A stretch of 6,571 nucleotides of DNA from Candidatus Peribacteria bacterium (GCA_903854455.1 CAINWJ010000060.1:1-6571), one strand, 5' to 3'; positions 1 through 6,022 are shown, counted from the first letter of the stretch. The notes: a model not told the origin generated them from the letters alone. Numbers and translations: made by a program.

Positions 1-233
1 AAATCTCGGTGAATACTGGAGCAAGTACGACGACCGTCACGCGCGTTGCCAAGTTTCTGGAGAACGGCGAGGGCGGCTACCGCAAGGCACTGAACGCGCA
101 TCGGCATCATCGTATGGTCTCGAGCGTGCCGCAGAGTTCGCAGCATGCCGAGGCCTCCGTATCCCCGCCTCTCGGAGAGCGGCCAGTGTCGGTGCTGCAG
201 AAGTATCTGGAGAGGGCGAAGGAGGAGCAATAG
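1..233 (+). CDS. Trp repressor/YerC-YecD-family HTH regulator, C-terminal part (5' end outside window)
   Basis: The frame is open from base 3 to the TAG at 231-233 and gives 76 residues, so the N-terminal part lies outside the window. The first ~30 residues (GASTTTVTRVAKFL, then ENGEGGYRKAL) match the second helix-turn-helix half of the TrpR/YerC-YecD superfamily. In that family a 'G-[AI]-S-T-[AT]-T-[VI]-[ST]-R-V' recognition helix is followed by a 'GxGGY' turn. The family binds operator DNA; TrpR itself uses tryptophan as co-repressor, while the ligand of YerC-like members is generally unknown. The last ~45 residues are a hydrophilic tail rich in His, Ser and Glu without a recognisable domain. 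A GTG at 9 could be read as a start, but it falls inside the HTH and is not credible. No trp genes are visible, so the target cannot be inferred. Family assignment is fairly sure; function is not. Confidence 0.75.
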   Translation, partial: ISVNTGASTTTVTRVAKFLENGEGGYRKALNAHRHHRMVSSVPQSSQHAEASVSPPLGERPVSVLQKYLERAKEEQ

Positions 234-265
234 ATGAATACTAAAAACGAATCGGGGCTTTTTTG

Positions 266-274
266 TGTCATACT
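266..274 (+). promoter_or_regulatory. Extended -10 promoter of ribD, leaderless
   Basis: TGTCATACT reads as an extended -10 element: TG, one base, then hexamer CATACT at 269-274. Six bases separate the hexamer from the ATG at 281, so transcription would start at or next to the start codon. No convincing -35 hexamer is seen, which is tolerable for an extended -10 promoter. There is no Shine-Dalgarno sequence in the C-rich stretch before the ATG. The same geometry is seen upstream of the gene at 6057. Confidence 0.5.
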
Positions 275-280
275 TCCCCC

Positions 281-1363
281 ATGCACGAATCCTTCATTCG
301 CCGCTGCCTTACCCTCGCCGAAGATGGTCGTGGATTTGTCGGTATCAATCCGATGGTTGGCGCTGTACTTGTTCGCGATGGGACGATCATTGCCGAAGGA
401 TTTCATGAAGCCTTCGGAACTTCTCATGCTGAGCGTCAGTTACTGGAAAAGTATGATCAAAAATTTAGAACATCAGATGTGCTCGTTGTGAATCTGGAAC
501 CCTGCTGCCACACGGACAAGAAAACGCCGCCGTGCGCACAGTTCATCGTCGAAAAAGGCATCAAGCGTGTGGTATGTGGCATGCTCGATCCAAATCCGAA
601 GGTTGCCGGGGAGGGGATACAGTTCCTGCGTTCGATGGGTGTCGAAGTGATCGGTCCGGTATTGCCGGAGGAATGTGCGAGATTGAATCGGGGATTTGTT
701 TCGCTGATGATGCAGAGAAGGCCGTGGATCACGCTCCATGAAGCACGGACAGTCGATGGTCGTCATGCGAATCCCGATGGTTCTCCGCTCAAAATTACTT
801 CTAAGGAGCAGGATCAGTGGGCGCATCAGTTCCTCCGTGCCCGTCACGATGCGATCTTGGTCGGCATCGGAACGATTCTGGCAGATGATCCACAGCTCAA
901 TGTCCGGTTCATCGATCATCCGCCGCAGGTGTATCGGATTATTCTTGATCCTCATTTCAGGATTCCGCTGGAGGCGAAGGTGGTGAATGGGGAGCTGGCG
1001 AGGGGGACGATTGTGGTACGTCAGGAAACCAAGGATTTCAAGGAAACCAACGAAACCAAGGAAAAGATGGAGATTTTGCAAAAGAGGGGAGTGAGGGTTA
1101 TTCAAATTTCTCACAATCACAATCAACATTTAAAAAACAAGGGAGCGGGTTTCCCTGCCCTCCGTAGCTTCAGCGAAGGAGGGCTACCCGCGGCGCCATC
1201 AGCTTCTTTCAATTGGCACTTGCTCTGGCGATCACTCACGACACCAATCGGCGATTTCCATGGCATCACCAGCATTCTCGTGGAAGGTGGTCCGAGGACA
1301 TGGGAGACCTTCAGAGATGCGAGGATGGCTGATGAAGAAATAGTACTAGTTGGAGAAATGTAG
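281..1363 (+). CDS. ribD: Bifunctional riboflavin deaminase/reductase RibD, C-terminally shortened
   Basis: This is RibD, which deaminates 2,5-diamino-6-ribosylamino-4(3H)-pyrimidinone 5'-phosphate and then reduces the ribose side chain with NADPH, the second and third steps of riboflavin synthesis in the cytoplasm. The 360 residues start at ATG 281; a TTG at 263 would add six residues but overlaps the promoter and is not needed for homology. Residues 1-145 are the cytidine-deaminase-type domain: NPMVGAVLV, zinc ligand His49 and proton-shuttle Glu51 in SHAE, zinc ligands Cys75 and Cys85 in EPCC...TPPC (one residue longer between the cysteines than E. coli RibD), then DPNPKVAGEG. Residues ~148-360 are the reductase domain, with DGR (159-161), ITS, LVGIGTILADDP and LVEGGP. 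The usual Lys and Ser of 'KxxxSLDG' are His153 and Thr158 here, and the Trp before 'ITS' is Lys171. Residues 249-263 come from a 9-bp tandem repeat and ~287-303 from a palindromic element. The protein stops right after DEEIVLV, so ~50 C-terminal residues of the family are missing. The deaminase looks intact; reductase activity is doubtful. No other rib gene lies in the window. Confidence 0.93.
   Translation: MHESFIRRCLTLAEDGRGFVGINPMVGAVLVRDGTIIAEGFHEAFGTSHAERQLLEKYDQKFRTSDVLVVNLEPCCHTDKKTPPCAQFIVEKGIKRVVCGMLDPNPKVAGEGIQFLRSMGVEVIGPVLPEECARLNRGFVSLMMQRRPWITLHEARTVDGRHANPDGSPLKITSKEQDQWAHQFLRARHDAILVGIGTILADDPQLNVRFIDHPPQVYRIILDPHFRIPLEAKVVNGELARGTIVVRQETKDFKETNETKEKMEILQKRGVRVIQISHNHNQHLKNKGAGFPALRSFSEGGLPAAPSASFNWHLLWRSLTTPIGDFHGITSILVEGGPRTWETFRDARMADEEIVLVGEM
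1023..1067. repeat. 9-bp tandem repeat inside ribD
   Basis: Five consecutive 9-bp units run aggaaacca, aggatttca, aggaaacca, acgaaacca, aggaaaaga. Two copies are identical and the others differ at one to three or so positions. Because the unit is three codons long, the array stays in frame and encodes E-T-K / D-F-K / E-T-N / E-T-K / E-K-M. It sits between two conserved strands of the reductase domain, where length variation in a loop is plausible. Confidence 0.75.
1145..1191. repeat. Palindromic element inserted in frame in ribD
   Basis: This segment folds as a two-part inverted repeat. The outer arms gcgggt (1145-1150) and acccgc (1186-1191) pair perfectly, as do the inner arms gccctcc (1157-1163) and ggagggc (1178-1184), around a 14-base centre. 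It is translated in frame as roughly G-F-P-A-L-R-S-F-S-E-G-G-L-P, which does not resemble RibD of other bacteria. The arrangement resembles protein-coding palindromic elements such as the Rickettsia RPEs. Relatedness to any named family is not claimed; only the palindrome and its in-frame position are seen. Confidence 0.65.
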
Positions 1364-1438
1364 AATGTATAATGTAAAATGTAGAATGATGGCATCAGAA
1401 AGCGAGAATTCTACATTCTACATTCTCAATTCTCCATT
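1357..1438. repeat. 7-bp tandem repeats in inverted arrangement between convergent genes
   Basis: The left arm is four contiguous 7-bp units, aatgtag, aatgtat, aatgtaa, aatgtag (1357-1384). The right arm is the complementary form, ctacatt, ctacatt, ctcaatt, ctccatt (1411-1438). Pairing 1363-1387 with 1408-1432 gives about 21 matches in 25 positions around a 20-base loop. The first unit contains the ribD stop codon TAG (1361-1363), and the right arm ends four bases before the stop of the minus-strand gene. It may act as a two-way transcription terminator for the convergent pair, although the stem is AT-rich. The heptamer periodicity recalls the short tandemly repeated repetitive sequences of cyanobacteria; no relationship is implied. 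Confidence 0.75.
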
Positions 1439-1442
1439 ACGT

Positions 1443-2135
1443 TCACCACCCCATCTTCCTCTTCAGCTTCTGTCCCATTTTTACGATGGACTTTATTGCG
1501 CGGAGTTTGAACGGCAGCATCCCTGTTTTCTTGAAGTTGCTGACCAGAGTGACGAATTCTCCACCTTTCTTCTCCATCGCTGCCAGTGATGCCGGGCGCT
1601 TGTCGACCACCAATCCGAACTTGCCGCGGCCTAGCGTGCAGCTTCCTTCGAAGTGTGTGCCGACGATGGAGCAACCGAAGTACTGAAGTCCTGCGCTGAC
1701 GTGGGATGTCGTGCGTTTAAGCATCGGCCAGGCGGCAGCAGGAGCACCGCCGGTGAAGATCAGGAACGTCGGTTTTCCCTCGAGCGTGCCGACGGAGTGC
1801 GTGTTCTCATCCAGTCCGAACGAACCCATGCGGTCGATCAGATTTTTGAGGTGAGCCGGGACGCTGAAGTTCCACACGGGGCTTGCGATGACTAATCCAT
1901 CGCATCGTCGGATGGTTTCGCGGATTTCCGGAAAACGATCGCTGATGGAGCAGGTGGCGTCGTAACATTTCAAATCGAAGTGATCGAGCTGAAGGTTCTT
2001 AAGCCGGATGATGGTTGCTTCGGCACCGGAGGCTGTGATGCCTTCCCTGAACTTCTCCGCAAGGAGATGCGAATTACTCGGTTCATTGGTTCCGGCGACG
2101 ATGATGCTGATGGTGACCTTGGATGCGGAAGGCAT
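1443..2135 (-). CDS. NAD(P)H-dependent FMN reductase-like flavodoxin-fold oxidoreductase
   Basis: The 230-residue product belongs to the NADPH-dependent FMN reductase/flavodoxin-like superfamily, whose members bind FMN and pass electrons from NAD(P)H to flavins, quinones, azo dyes or other acceptors. After strand VTISIIVAG, the loop GTNEPSNSHLLAEKF (15-29) corresponds to the FMN phosphate-binding loop. CDGLVIASPVWNFSVPAHLKNLIDRMG (78-104) is the family's 'SPvYn.s.p..lKn.iDr' signature, and KPTFLIFTGGAP (121-132) is the third flavin-contact loop. Residues ~200-230 form a basic tail (FKLRAIKSIVKMGQKLKRKMGW) that could contact membrane or nucleic acid, but it has no transmembrane segment or signal peptide. 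The ATG at 2133-2135 sits a few residues before the first strand as expected; no clear Shine-Dalgarno precedes it. It converges on ribD and stands alone, so the substrate cannot be inferred. Its closeness to a flavin-synthesis gene is suggestive only. Confidence 0.85.
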   Translation of the reverse strand: MPSASKVTISIIVAGTNEPSNSHLLAEKFREGITASGAEATIIRLKNLQLDHFDLKCYDATCSISDRFPEIRETIRRCDGLVIASPVWNFSVPAHLKNLIDRMGSFGLDENTHSVGTLEGKPTFLIFTGGAPAAAWPMLKRTTSHVSAGLQYFGCSIVGTHFEGSCTLGRGKFGLVVDKRPASLAAMEKKGGEFVTLVSNFKKTGMLPFKLRAIKSIVKMGQKLKRKMGW

Positions 2136-2180
2136 GGGGTGTTTGGAATGAATGAATCCACTGTATCCGAAAACAACTAC

Positions 2181-2208
2181 AAGCTAACAGCTAAAAGCTA
2201 ACAGCTTC
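2181..2208. repeat. 7-bp tandem repeat upstream of nrdJ
   Basis: Units aagctaa, cagctaa, aagctaa, cagcttc follow one another without gaps, which also reads as a 12-bp sequence (aagctaacagct) repeated at a 14-bp period. It lies in the divergent intergenic region between the minus-strand oxidoreductase and nrdJ. The period equals that of the array after ribD, but the unit sequence differs. No role is evident. Confidence 0.65.
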
Positions 2209-2210
2209 GT

Positions 2211-2405
2211 TGCCACTTCTTCTGGCACCGACAAAAAAACATGCTGCGATGTATATTTCGCAATAGTTGCAATGCATCAATTTTCTTCATCCAGATCAAG
2301 AAAATTCAGATGCAACGGTTTTCATCCGGAGAAAATTGCCGAGGCTTGAGTGTCGAGAACTTCTGAGTACACTACACAGATGTTGTGGCAGTGATCCCAC
2401 TTCAG
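2211..2405. other. Divergent intergenic region without a recognisable gene
   Basis: The divergent gap between the oxidoreductase and nrdJ spans 2136-2434. Apart from the heptamer array and the NrdR boxes, this part holds only a small hairpin (tgcca 2211-2215 with tggca 2223-2227). The frame of nrdJ remains open from a TTG at 2267 to the ATG at 2435, but the extra 56 residues are Cys/His-rich and unlike the N-terminus of the family, and they would cover the operator. I could not find a convincing cobalamin riboswitch. Confidence 0.5.
2374..2388 (+). promoter_or_regulatory. Degenerate second NrdR box (candidate)
   Basis: The sequence acacagatgttgtgg has CAC and GTG half-sites like an NrdR box, but the inner spacer is seven bases rather than eight and the AT-rich core is weak. 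Its centre lies about 32 bases upstream of the centre of the strong box at 2406-2421. NrdR sites typically occur in pairs about three helical turns apart, so position rather than sequence quality supports the call. Confidence 0.4.
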
Positions 2406-2421
2406 CCACTATATATTGTGT
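2406..2421 (+). promoter_or_regulatory. NrdR box upstream of nrdJ, overlapping a -10-like element
   Basis: ccactatatattgtgt matches the 16-base NrdR consensus (acaCwAtATaTwGtgt) at every position but the first. NrdR is the ATP/dATP-sensing zinc-finger/ATP-cone repressor of ribonucleotide reductase genes. The AT core also contains TATATT (2412-2417), a plausible -10 hexamer giving a leader of about ten bases before the ATG at 2435; no good -35 is seen at the proper distance. Repressor binding here would block transcription. nrdR itself is not in the window. Confidence 0.8.
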
Positions 2422-2434
2422 CCCCCATTCTATC

Positions 2435-5400
2435 ATGAATCCCCGCGCTCACACTGATACCGCACGAGATATTCCCCGCGATGAGGCTGCCCCCGTTCTT
2501 GACGCTGCCAAGAAGAAAGCGCACAAGCATGTGCAGGATCAGCGTGGCAGCAGGCAGGGGATGGTGGTGAGTCGCCGCTTCACGACACCGGGTTCCGATC
2601 CACTGGAGCAGGTGACGTACGATCGTCGGACGAGCAGGATCACGAACACGAACGGGTCCATCGTCTTCGAGATGAAGGATGCCGAGGTGCCGGCTGCATG
2701 GAGTCAGGTGGCGACGGACATCGTCGTGTCCAAGTACTTCCGCAAGGCCGGTGTGCCGCAGACGGATGAGAAGGGGAATATTCTCAAGGATTCCAATGGA
2801 AACGTGCTCACGGGTCCGGAGCGGTCGGTGAAGCAGGTGATTCGCCGGCTCGCAGGATGCTGGAGGTGGTGGGGCGAGCAGCACGGCTACTTCGCAACAT
2901 CACACGATGCCCAGGCGTTCGAGGACGAGCTCAAGTACATGCTGGTCCACCAGATGGCGGCACCGAACAGTCCGCAGTGGTTCAACACCGGCATCGCGTA
3001 CGCCTACGGCATCACCGGTCCGGCACAGGGGCACTTCTACGCCGATCCGGTCACGGGTGAGATCAAGCGGAGTGAAGATGCCTACACGCATCCTCAGCCG
3101 CACGCCTGCTTCATCCAGAGCGTTGCCGATGACATGGTCAATGAAGGCGGCATCATGGATCTGTGGGTTCGTGAGGCTCGATTATTCAAATATGGCTCTG
3201 GCACGGGTACGAACTTCAGTAATCTCCGCGGCGATGGTGAGCCGTTGTCCCAGGGCGGCAAGAGCTCGGGTCTCATGAGCTTCCTCAAGATCGGTGACCG
3301 TGCAGCCGGCGCCATCAAATCCGGCGGCACGACGCGCAGAGCGGCTAAGATGGTCTGTCTGGATCTGGATCATCCGGACATCGAAGAATTCGTGAACTGG
3401 AAGGTGAACGAGGAGAAGAAGGTCGCGGCACTCGCTGCCTCCGGCTACGACACGGACTTCAACGGCGAGGCGTATGCGACGGTGTCGGGTCAGAACTCCA
3501 ATAACTCCGTCCGCATCCCGCACGCATTCTTCAAGGCACTCGAGCAGGATGCCGACTGGAATTTGATCTGGCGTACGGAGAGGCGAAAGGCGCAGAAGGA
3601 AGGACGCGAGGCGCGGCCGTGCAAGACGCTCAAGGCTCGTGCTCTCTGGGATCAGGTTGCTTACGCCGCATGGGCCTGCGCCGATCCCGGCGTGCAGTAC
3701 GATTCCACCATCAATGACTGGCACACGTGTCCCGCCGATGGTCGCATCAATGCAAGTAACCCATGCAGTGAGTACATGTTCCTAGATAACACCGCCTGCA
3801 ACCTGGCATCGCTCAACCTGCTCAAATTCATCAAGAACGATGCAGCCACCGGTCGGAAGGCATTCATGATCGAGGAGTACCGACATGCCGCGCGCATCTG
3901 GACGATGGTGCTGGAGATCTCCGTGCTGATGGCACAGTTCCCAAGCCAGGAGATCGCTGATCTGAGCTACCGCTTCCGCACGCTCGGTCTGGGCTACGCG
4001 AACCTGGGAGCGATGTTGATGCAGATGGGCATCGCCTACGACAGCGAGCTCGGGCAGTCCATCTGTGCCGCACTCTCCGCCATCCTGACGGGTGAGGCGT
4101 ACGCCACATCGGCAGAGATGTCGGGTGTGCTGGGTCCCTTCGCAGGATTCGATAAAAACCGTGAGCACATGCTCCGCGTGATCCGCAACCACCGTCGTGC
4201 CGCGTACAACGCACCGGCAAGCGAGTACGAAGGATTGGGTGTGATACCGGTCGGGATCGATCAGCGGCTCTGTCCTCAGGATTTACTCTCCGCTGCCAAG
4301 GAGACGTGGGACCGGGCTCTCGCAACGGGCGATCAGTTCGGTTTCCGCAATGCGCAGGTCACGGTCGTTGCACCGACGGGCACCATCGGATTGCTCATGG
4401 ATTGCGACACCACCGGCATCGAGCCGGACTTTGCACTCGTGAAGTTCAAGAAGCTCGCGGGTGGCGGGTACATGAAGATCGCGAACCAGTCGCTCAGGCC
4501 CGCTCTGGTGGAGCTCAAGTACACTGAGGATCAGATCGCCGACATCATGCGCTATGCGACCGGAACATTGAGTCTGGAAGGCGCACCGCACATCAATCGC
4601 GCGTCCCTTAAGCAAAAGGGATTTGGCGATGCCGATATCGCGAAGATCGAGAAGTCATTGCCAACCGTCTTCGAGCTCGGTTTCGCGTTCAACCGCTGGG
4701 TGCTGGGTGAGGAGACGATGAAGCGGCTCGGGTTTACCGATGAGCAACTGAACGATCAGTCCTTCAATCTCCTGAAAGCTCTCGGTTTTACTGAAGCCGA
4801 AATCGAGGAGGCGAATATCACCATCTGCGGTCGGATGACGGTCGAAGGCGCACCGCATCTCAAGGCTGAGCATTTGCCCGTCTTCGACTGCGCCAGCAAG
4901 TGCGGCAAGATCGGCAAGCGGTACATCTCCGCCGAGGGTCACATCCGCATGATGGCGGCAGCGCAATCGTTCATCACCGGTGCCATTTCCAAGACCATCA
5001 ATCTGCCCAACGAAGCGACGGTCGAAGATTTCAAGCAGGCGTATTACCTCTCCTGGAAGCTCGGCGTGAAGGCGAATGCTCTGTACCGCGACGGCTGCAA
5101 GATGAGCCAGCCGCTTGGCGCGAAGTCGGACAAAAAGAAGGATGCCGTCGCAGAGGAAAAGGCAACGATTGTCGAAAAGATCGTCATCAAGGAAGTCCCG
5201 CGTCGTCGCAAGCTGCCCGACGAACGCCTCTCCATCACGCACAAGTTCTCGGTTGCCGGTCACGAGGGGTACCTCCACGTCGGCATGTACGAGGACGGCC
5301 GCCCCGGCGAGATCTTCATCAAGATGAACAAGGAGGGTTCCACACTCTCCGGCGTCATGGATACGCTGGCGCTGTCGCTCTCCATGAACCTGCAGTACGG

Positions 5401-5869
5401 CGTGCCGCTCGATGTTCTGTGCGGCAAGTTGGTGCACGTGCGTTTCGAGCCGATGGGTATGACTACGAACCGCGAGATCCCCATGGTGAAGAGCTTGATG
5501 GATTACCTCGGTCGCTGGCTCGCACTCAAGTTCCTGACCAAGGAGCAGGCGATGAAGTTCCATAACAGGGATCTAGTTGAGAAGGCCTATTCGGATGGCA
5601 CCAAGAGCAAGGAAGCCTTCGCCATGCGTCTGCCCATTCTGGACGAAGGTGATCCGGAACCGGTCAATCTTCGATCCGCTGTCGCAGAGCAGCCCAAAAC
5701 CGAGATTGCAGCTACTCCGCAAGCAGATGCCACTCCGAGCAAGGTTGAGCTCGCCAGGCAGCAGGGCTACACAGGCTCGATGTGCCTAGGCTGCGGTAGC
5801 TTCAAGGTGAAGAGGAATGGAAGTTGCGAAGTGTGCTTGGATTGCGGGGGGACGTCGGGTTGTAGTTGA
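2435..5869 (+). CDS. nrdJ: Vitamin B12-dependent (class II) ribonucleoside reductase NrdJ
   Basis: NrdJ reduces ribonucleotides to deoxyribonucleotides, using adenosylcobalamin to generate the active-site thiyl radical; it needs no oxygen and no separate radical subunit. The product is 1144 residues from ATG 2435. This start is chosen because the NrdR box lies just upstream and family similarity begins at about residue 43 (VVSRRFTTPG), followed by VPAAWSQVATDIVVSKYFR (~84-102). Catalytic features of the barrel are visible: Cys225 in HACFIQS and Cys455 in DNTACNLASLNL, the redox pair; Asn442, Cys444 (thiyl) and Glu446 in NPCSE; and PTGTIG at 647-652, which binds substrate phosphate. After a charged linker (~899-928), residues ~931-1035 form the TSCPD domain found in long class II enzymes (GYLHVGMYEDGRPGEIFIKM). 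A Pro/Glu/Ala linker leads to a Cys-rich tail with Cys1117, 1120, 1131, 1134, 1137 and 1143, ending GCS, thought to carry electrons to the active site. No intein or frameshift is seen. Two TGA stops stand in tandem. Cobalamin must be made or salvaged elsewhere. Confidence 0.97.
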   Translation: MNPRAHTDTARDIPRDEAAPVLDAAKKKAHKHVQDQRGSRQGMVVSRRFTTPGSDPLEQVTYDRRTSRITNTNGSIVFEMKDAEVPAAWSQVATDIVVSKYFRKAGVPQTDEKGNILKDSNGNVLTGPERSVKQVIRRLAGCWRWWGEQHGYFATSHDAQAFEDELKYMLVHQMAAPNSPQWFNTGIAYAYGITGPAQGHFYADPVTGEIKRSEDAYTHPQPHACFIQSVADDMVNEGGIMDLWVREARLFKYGSGTGTNFSNLRGDGEPLSQGGKSSGLMSFLKIGDRAAGAIKSGGTTRRAAKMVCLDLDHPDIEEFVNWKVNEEKKVAALAASGYDTDFNGEAYATVSGQNSNNSVRIPHAFFKALEQDADWNLIWRTERRKAQKEGREARPCKTLKARALWDQVAYAAWACADPGVQYDSTINDWHTCPADGRINASNPCSEYMFLDNTACNLASLNLLKFIKNDAATGRKAFMIEEYRHAARIWTMVLEISVLMAQFPSQEIADLSYRFRTLGLGYANLGAMLMQMGIAYDSELGQSICAALSAILTGEAYATSAEMSGVLGPFAGFDKNREHMLRVIRNHRRAAYNAPASEYEGLGVIPVGIDQRLCPQDLLSAAKETWDRALATGDQFGFRNAQVTVVAPTGTIGLLMDCDTTGIEPDFALVKFKKLAGGGYMKIANQSLRPALVELKYTEDQIADIMRYATGTLSLEGAPHINRASLKQKGFGDADIAKIEKSLPTVFELGFAFNRWVLGEETMKRLGFTDEQLNDQSFNLLKALGFTEAEIEEANITICGRMTVEGAPHLKAEHLPVFDCASKCGKIGKRYISAEGHIRMMAAAQSFITGAISKTINLPNEATVEDFKQAYYLSWKLGVKANALYRDGCKMSQPLGAKSDKKKDAVAEEKATIVEKIVIKEVPRRRKLPDERLSITHKFSVAGHEGYLHVGMYEDGRPGEIFIKMNKEGSTLSGVMDTLALSLSMNLQYGVPLDVLCGKLVHVRFEPMGMTTNREIPMVKSLMDYLGRWLALKFLTKEQAMKFHNRDLVEKAYSDGTKSKEAFAMRLPILDEGDPEPVNLRSAVAEQPKTEIAATPQADATPSKVELARQQGYTGSMCLGCGSFKVKRNGSCEVCLDCGGTSGCS

Positions 5870-5871
5870 TG

Positions 5872-5912
5872 AAGGTACGGAAGGTACGGAATGTAAGGTA
5901 GGTAAGGTAGGT
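5872..5912. repeat. 9-bp tandem repeat downstream of nrdJ
   Basis: Two copies of aaggtacgg (5872-5889), a five-base interruption (aatgt), then two copies of aaggtaggt (5895-5912). The two unit types differ at two positions. The array starts at the second of the two nrdJ stop codons, much as the heptamer array starts at the ribD stop. It has no T-run and no dyad, so it is not a terminator by itself. Confidence 0.7.
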
Positions 5913-5920
5913 GAGCGCGG

Positions 5921-5946
5921 GTCACATCGCTCGCGAGCGACGTGAC
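5921..5946. repeat. 26-bp near-perfect palindrome after nrdJ
   Basis: The arms gtcac/gtgac and tcgctcg/cgagcga are complementary with a single A/C mismatch and no unpaired centre. As DNA it is a dyad that a dimeric protein could bind; as RNA it would form a strong hairpin. No T-tract follows, so it does not fit a classical Rho-independent terminator, but it could end or stabilise the nrdJ transcript. Confidence 0.6.
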
Positions 5947-5987
5947 GGGACTGCTGCCCCGCAACATTTCGTACATCATTTCCCGCA

Positions 5988-6008
5988 GCCGGGACGCCGC
6001 GTCCCGGT
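5988..6008. repeat. GC-rich hairpin upstream of the last gene
   Basis: ccgggacg (5989-5996) and cgtcccgg (6000-6007) pair perfectly around a three-base loop, with a possible G-T pair extending the stem. A further pair, gctgc (5953-5957) with gcagc (5985-5989), abuts it, so 5921-6008 could fold as a chain of hairpins. There is no T-tract downstream. It lies about 15 bases before the -35 of the following promoter. Confidence 0.5.
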
Positions 6009-6022
6009 GTGATGACCGAGGT

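Noticed and set aside
245..264. Possible Rho-independent terminator (A-run, cggggc, T6) after the regulator
   Set aside because: The only possible stem is A-T pairs around a large loop, with no GC stem; the T-run is more likely part of the ribD promoter region.
234..491. ATG directly after the stop of the regulator, opening an 85-residue frame
   Set aside because: It overlaps ribD in another frame, and its translation has no family resemblance, while the ribD frame shows conserved zinc motifs throughout.
2267..2434. 56-residue N-terminal extension of nrdJ from a TTG
   Set aside because: The sequence is unlike NrdJ N-termini and would include the NrdR box and -10 element.
2211..2434. Cobalamin riboswitch expected before a B12-dependent gene
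   Set aside because: No convincing B12 box or multi-stem fold was found, and the region close to the start is taken up by the NrdR sites; B12-dependent enzymes are not usually B12-repressed.
4655..5563. 302-residue open frame on the minus strand inside nrdJ
   Set aside because: It lies wholly antisense to strongly conserved nrdJ; its His/Leu/Glu-rich translation is typical of a shadow frame produced by the codon bias of the gene.
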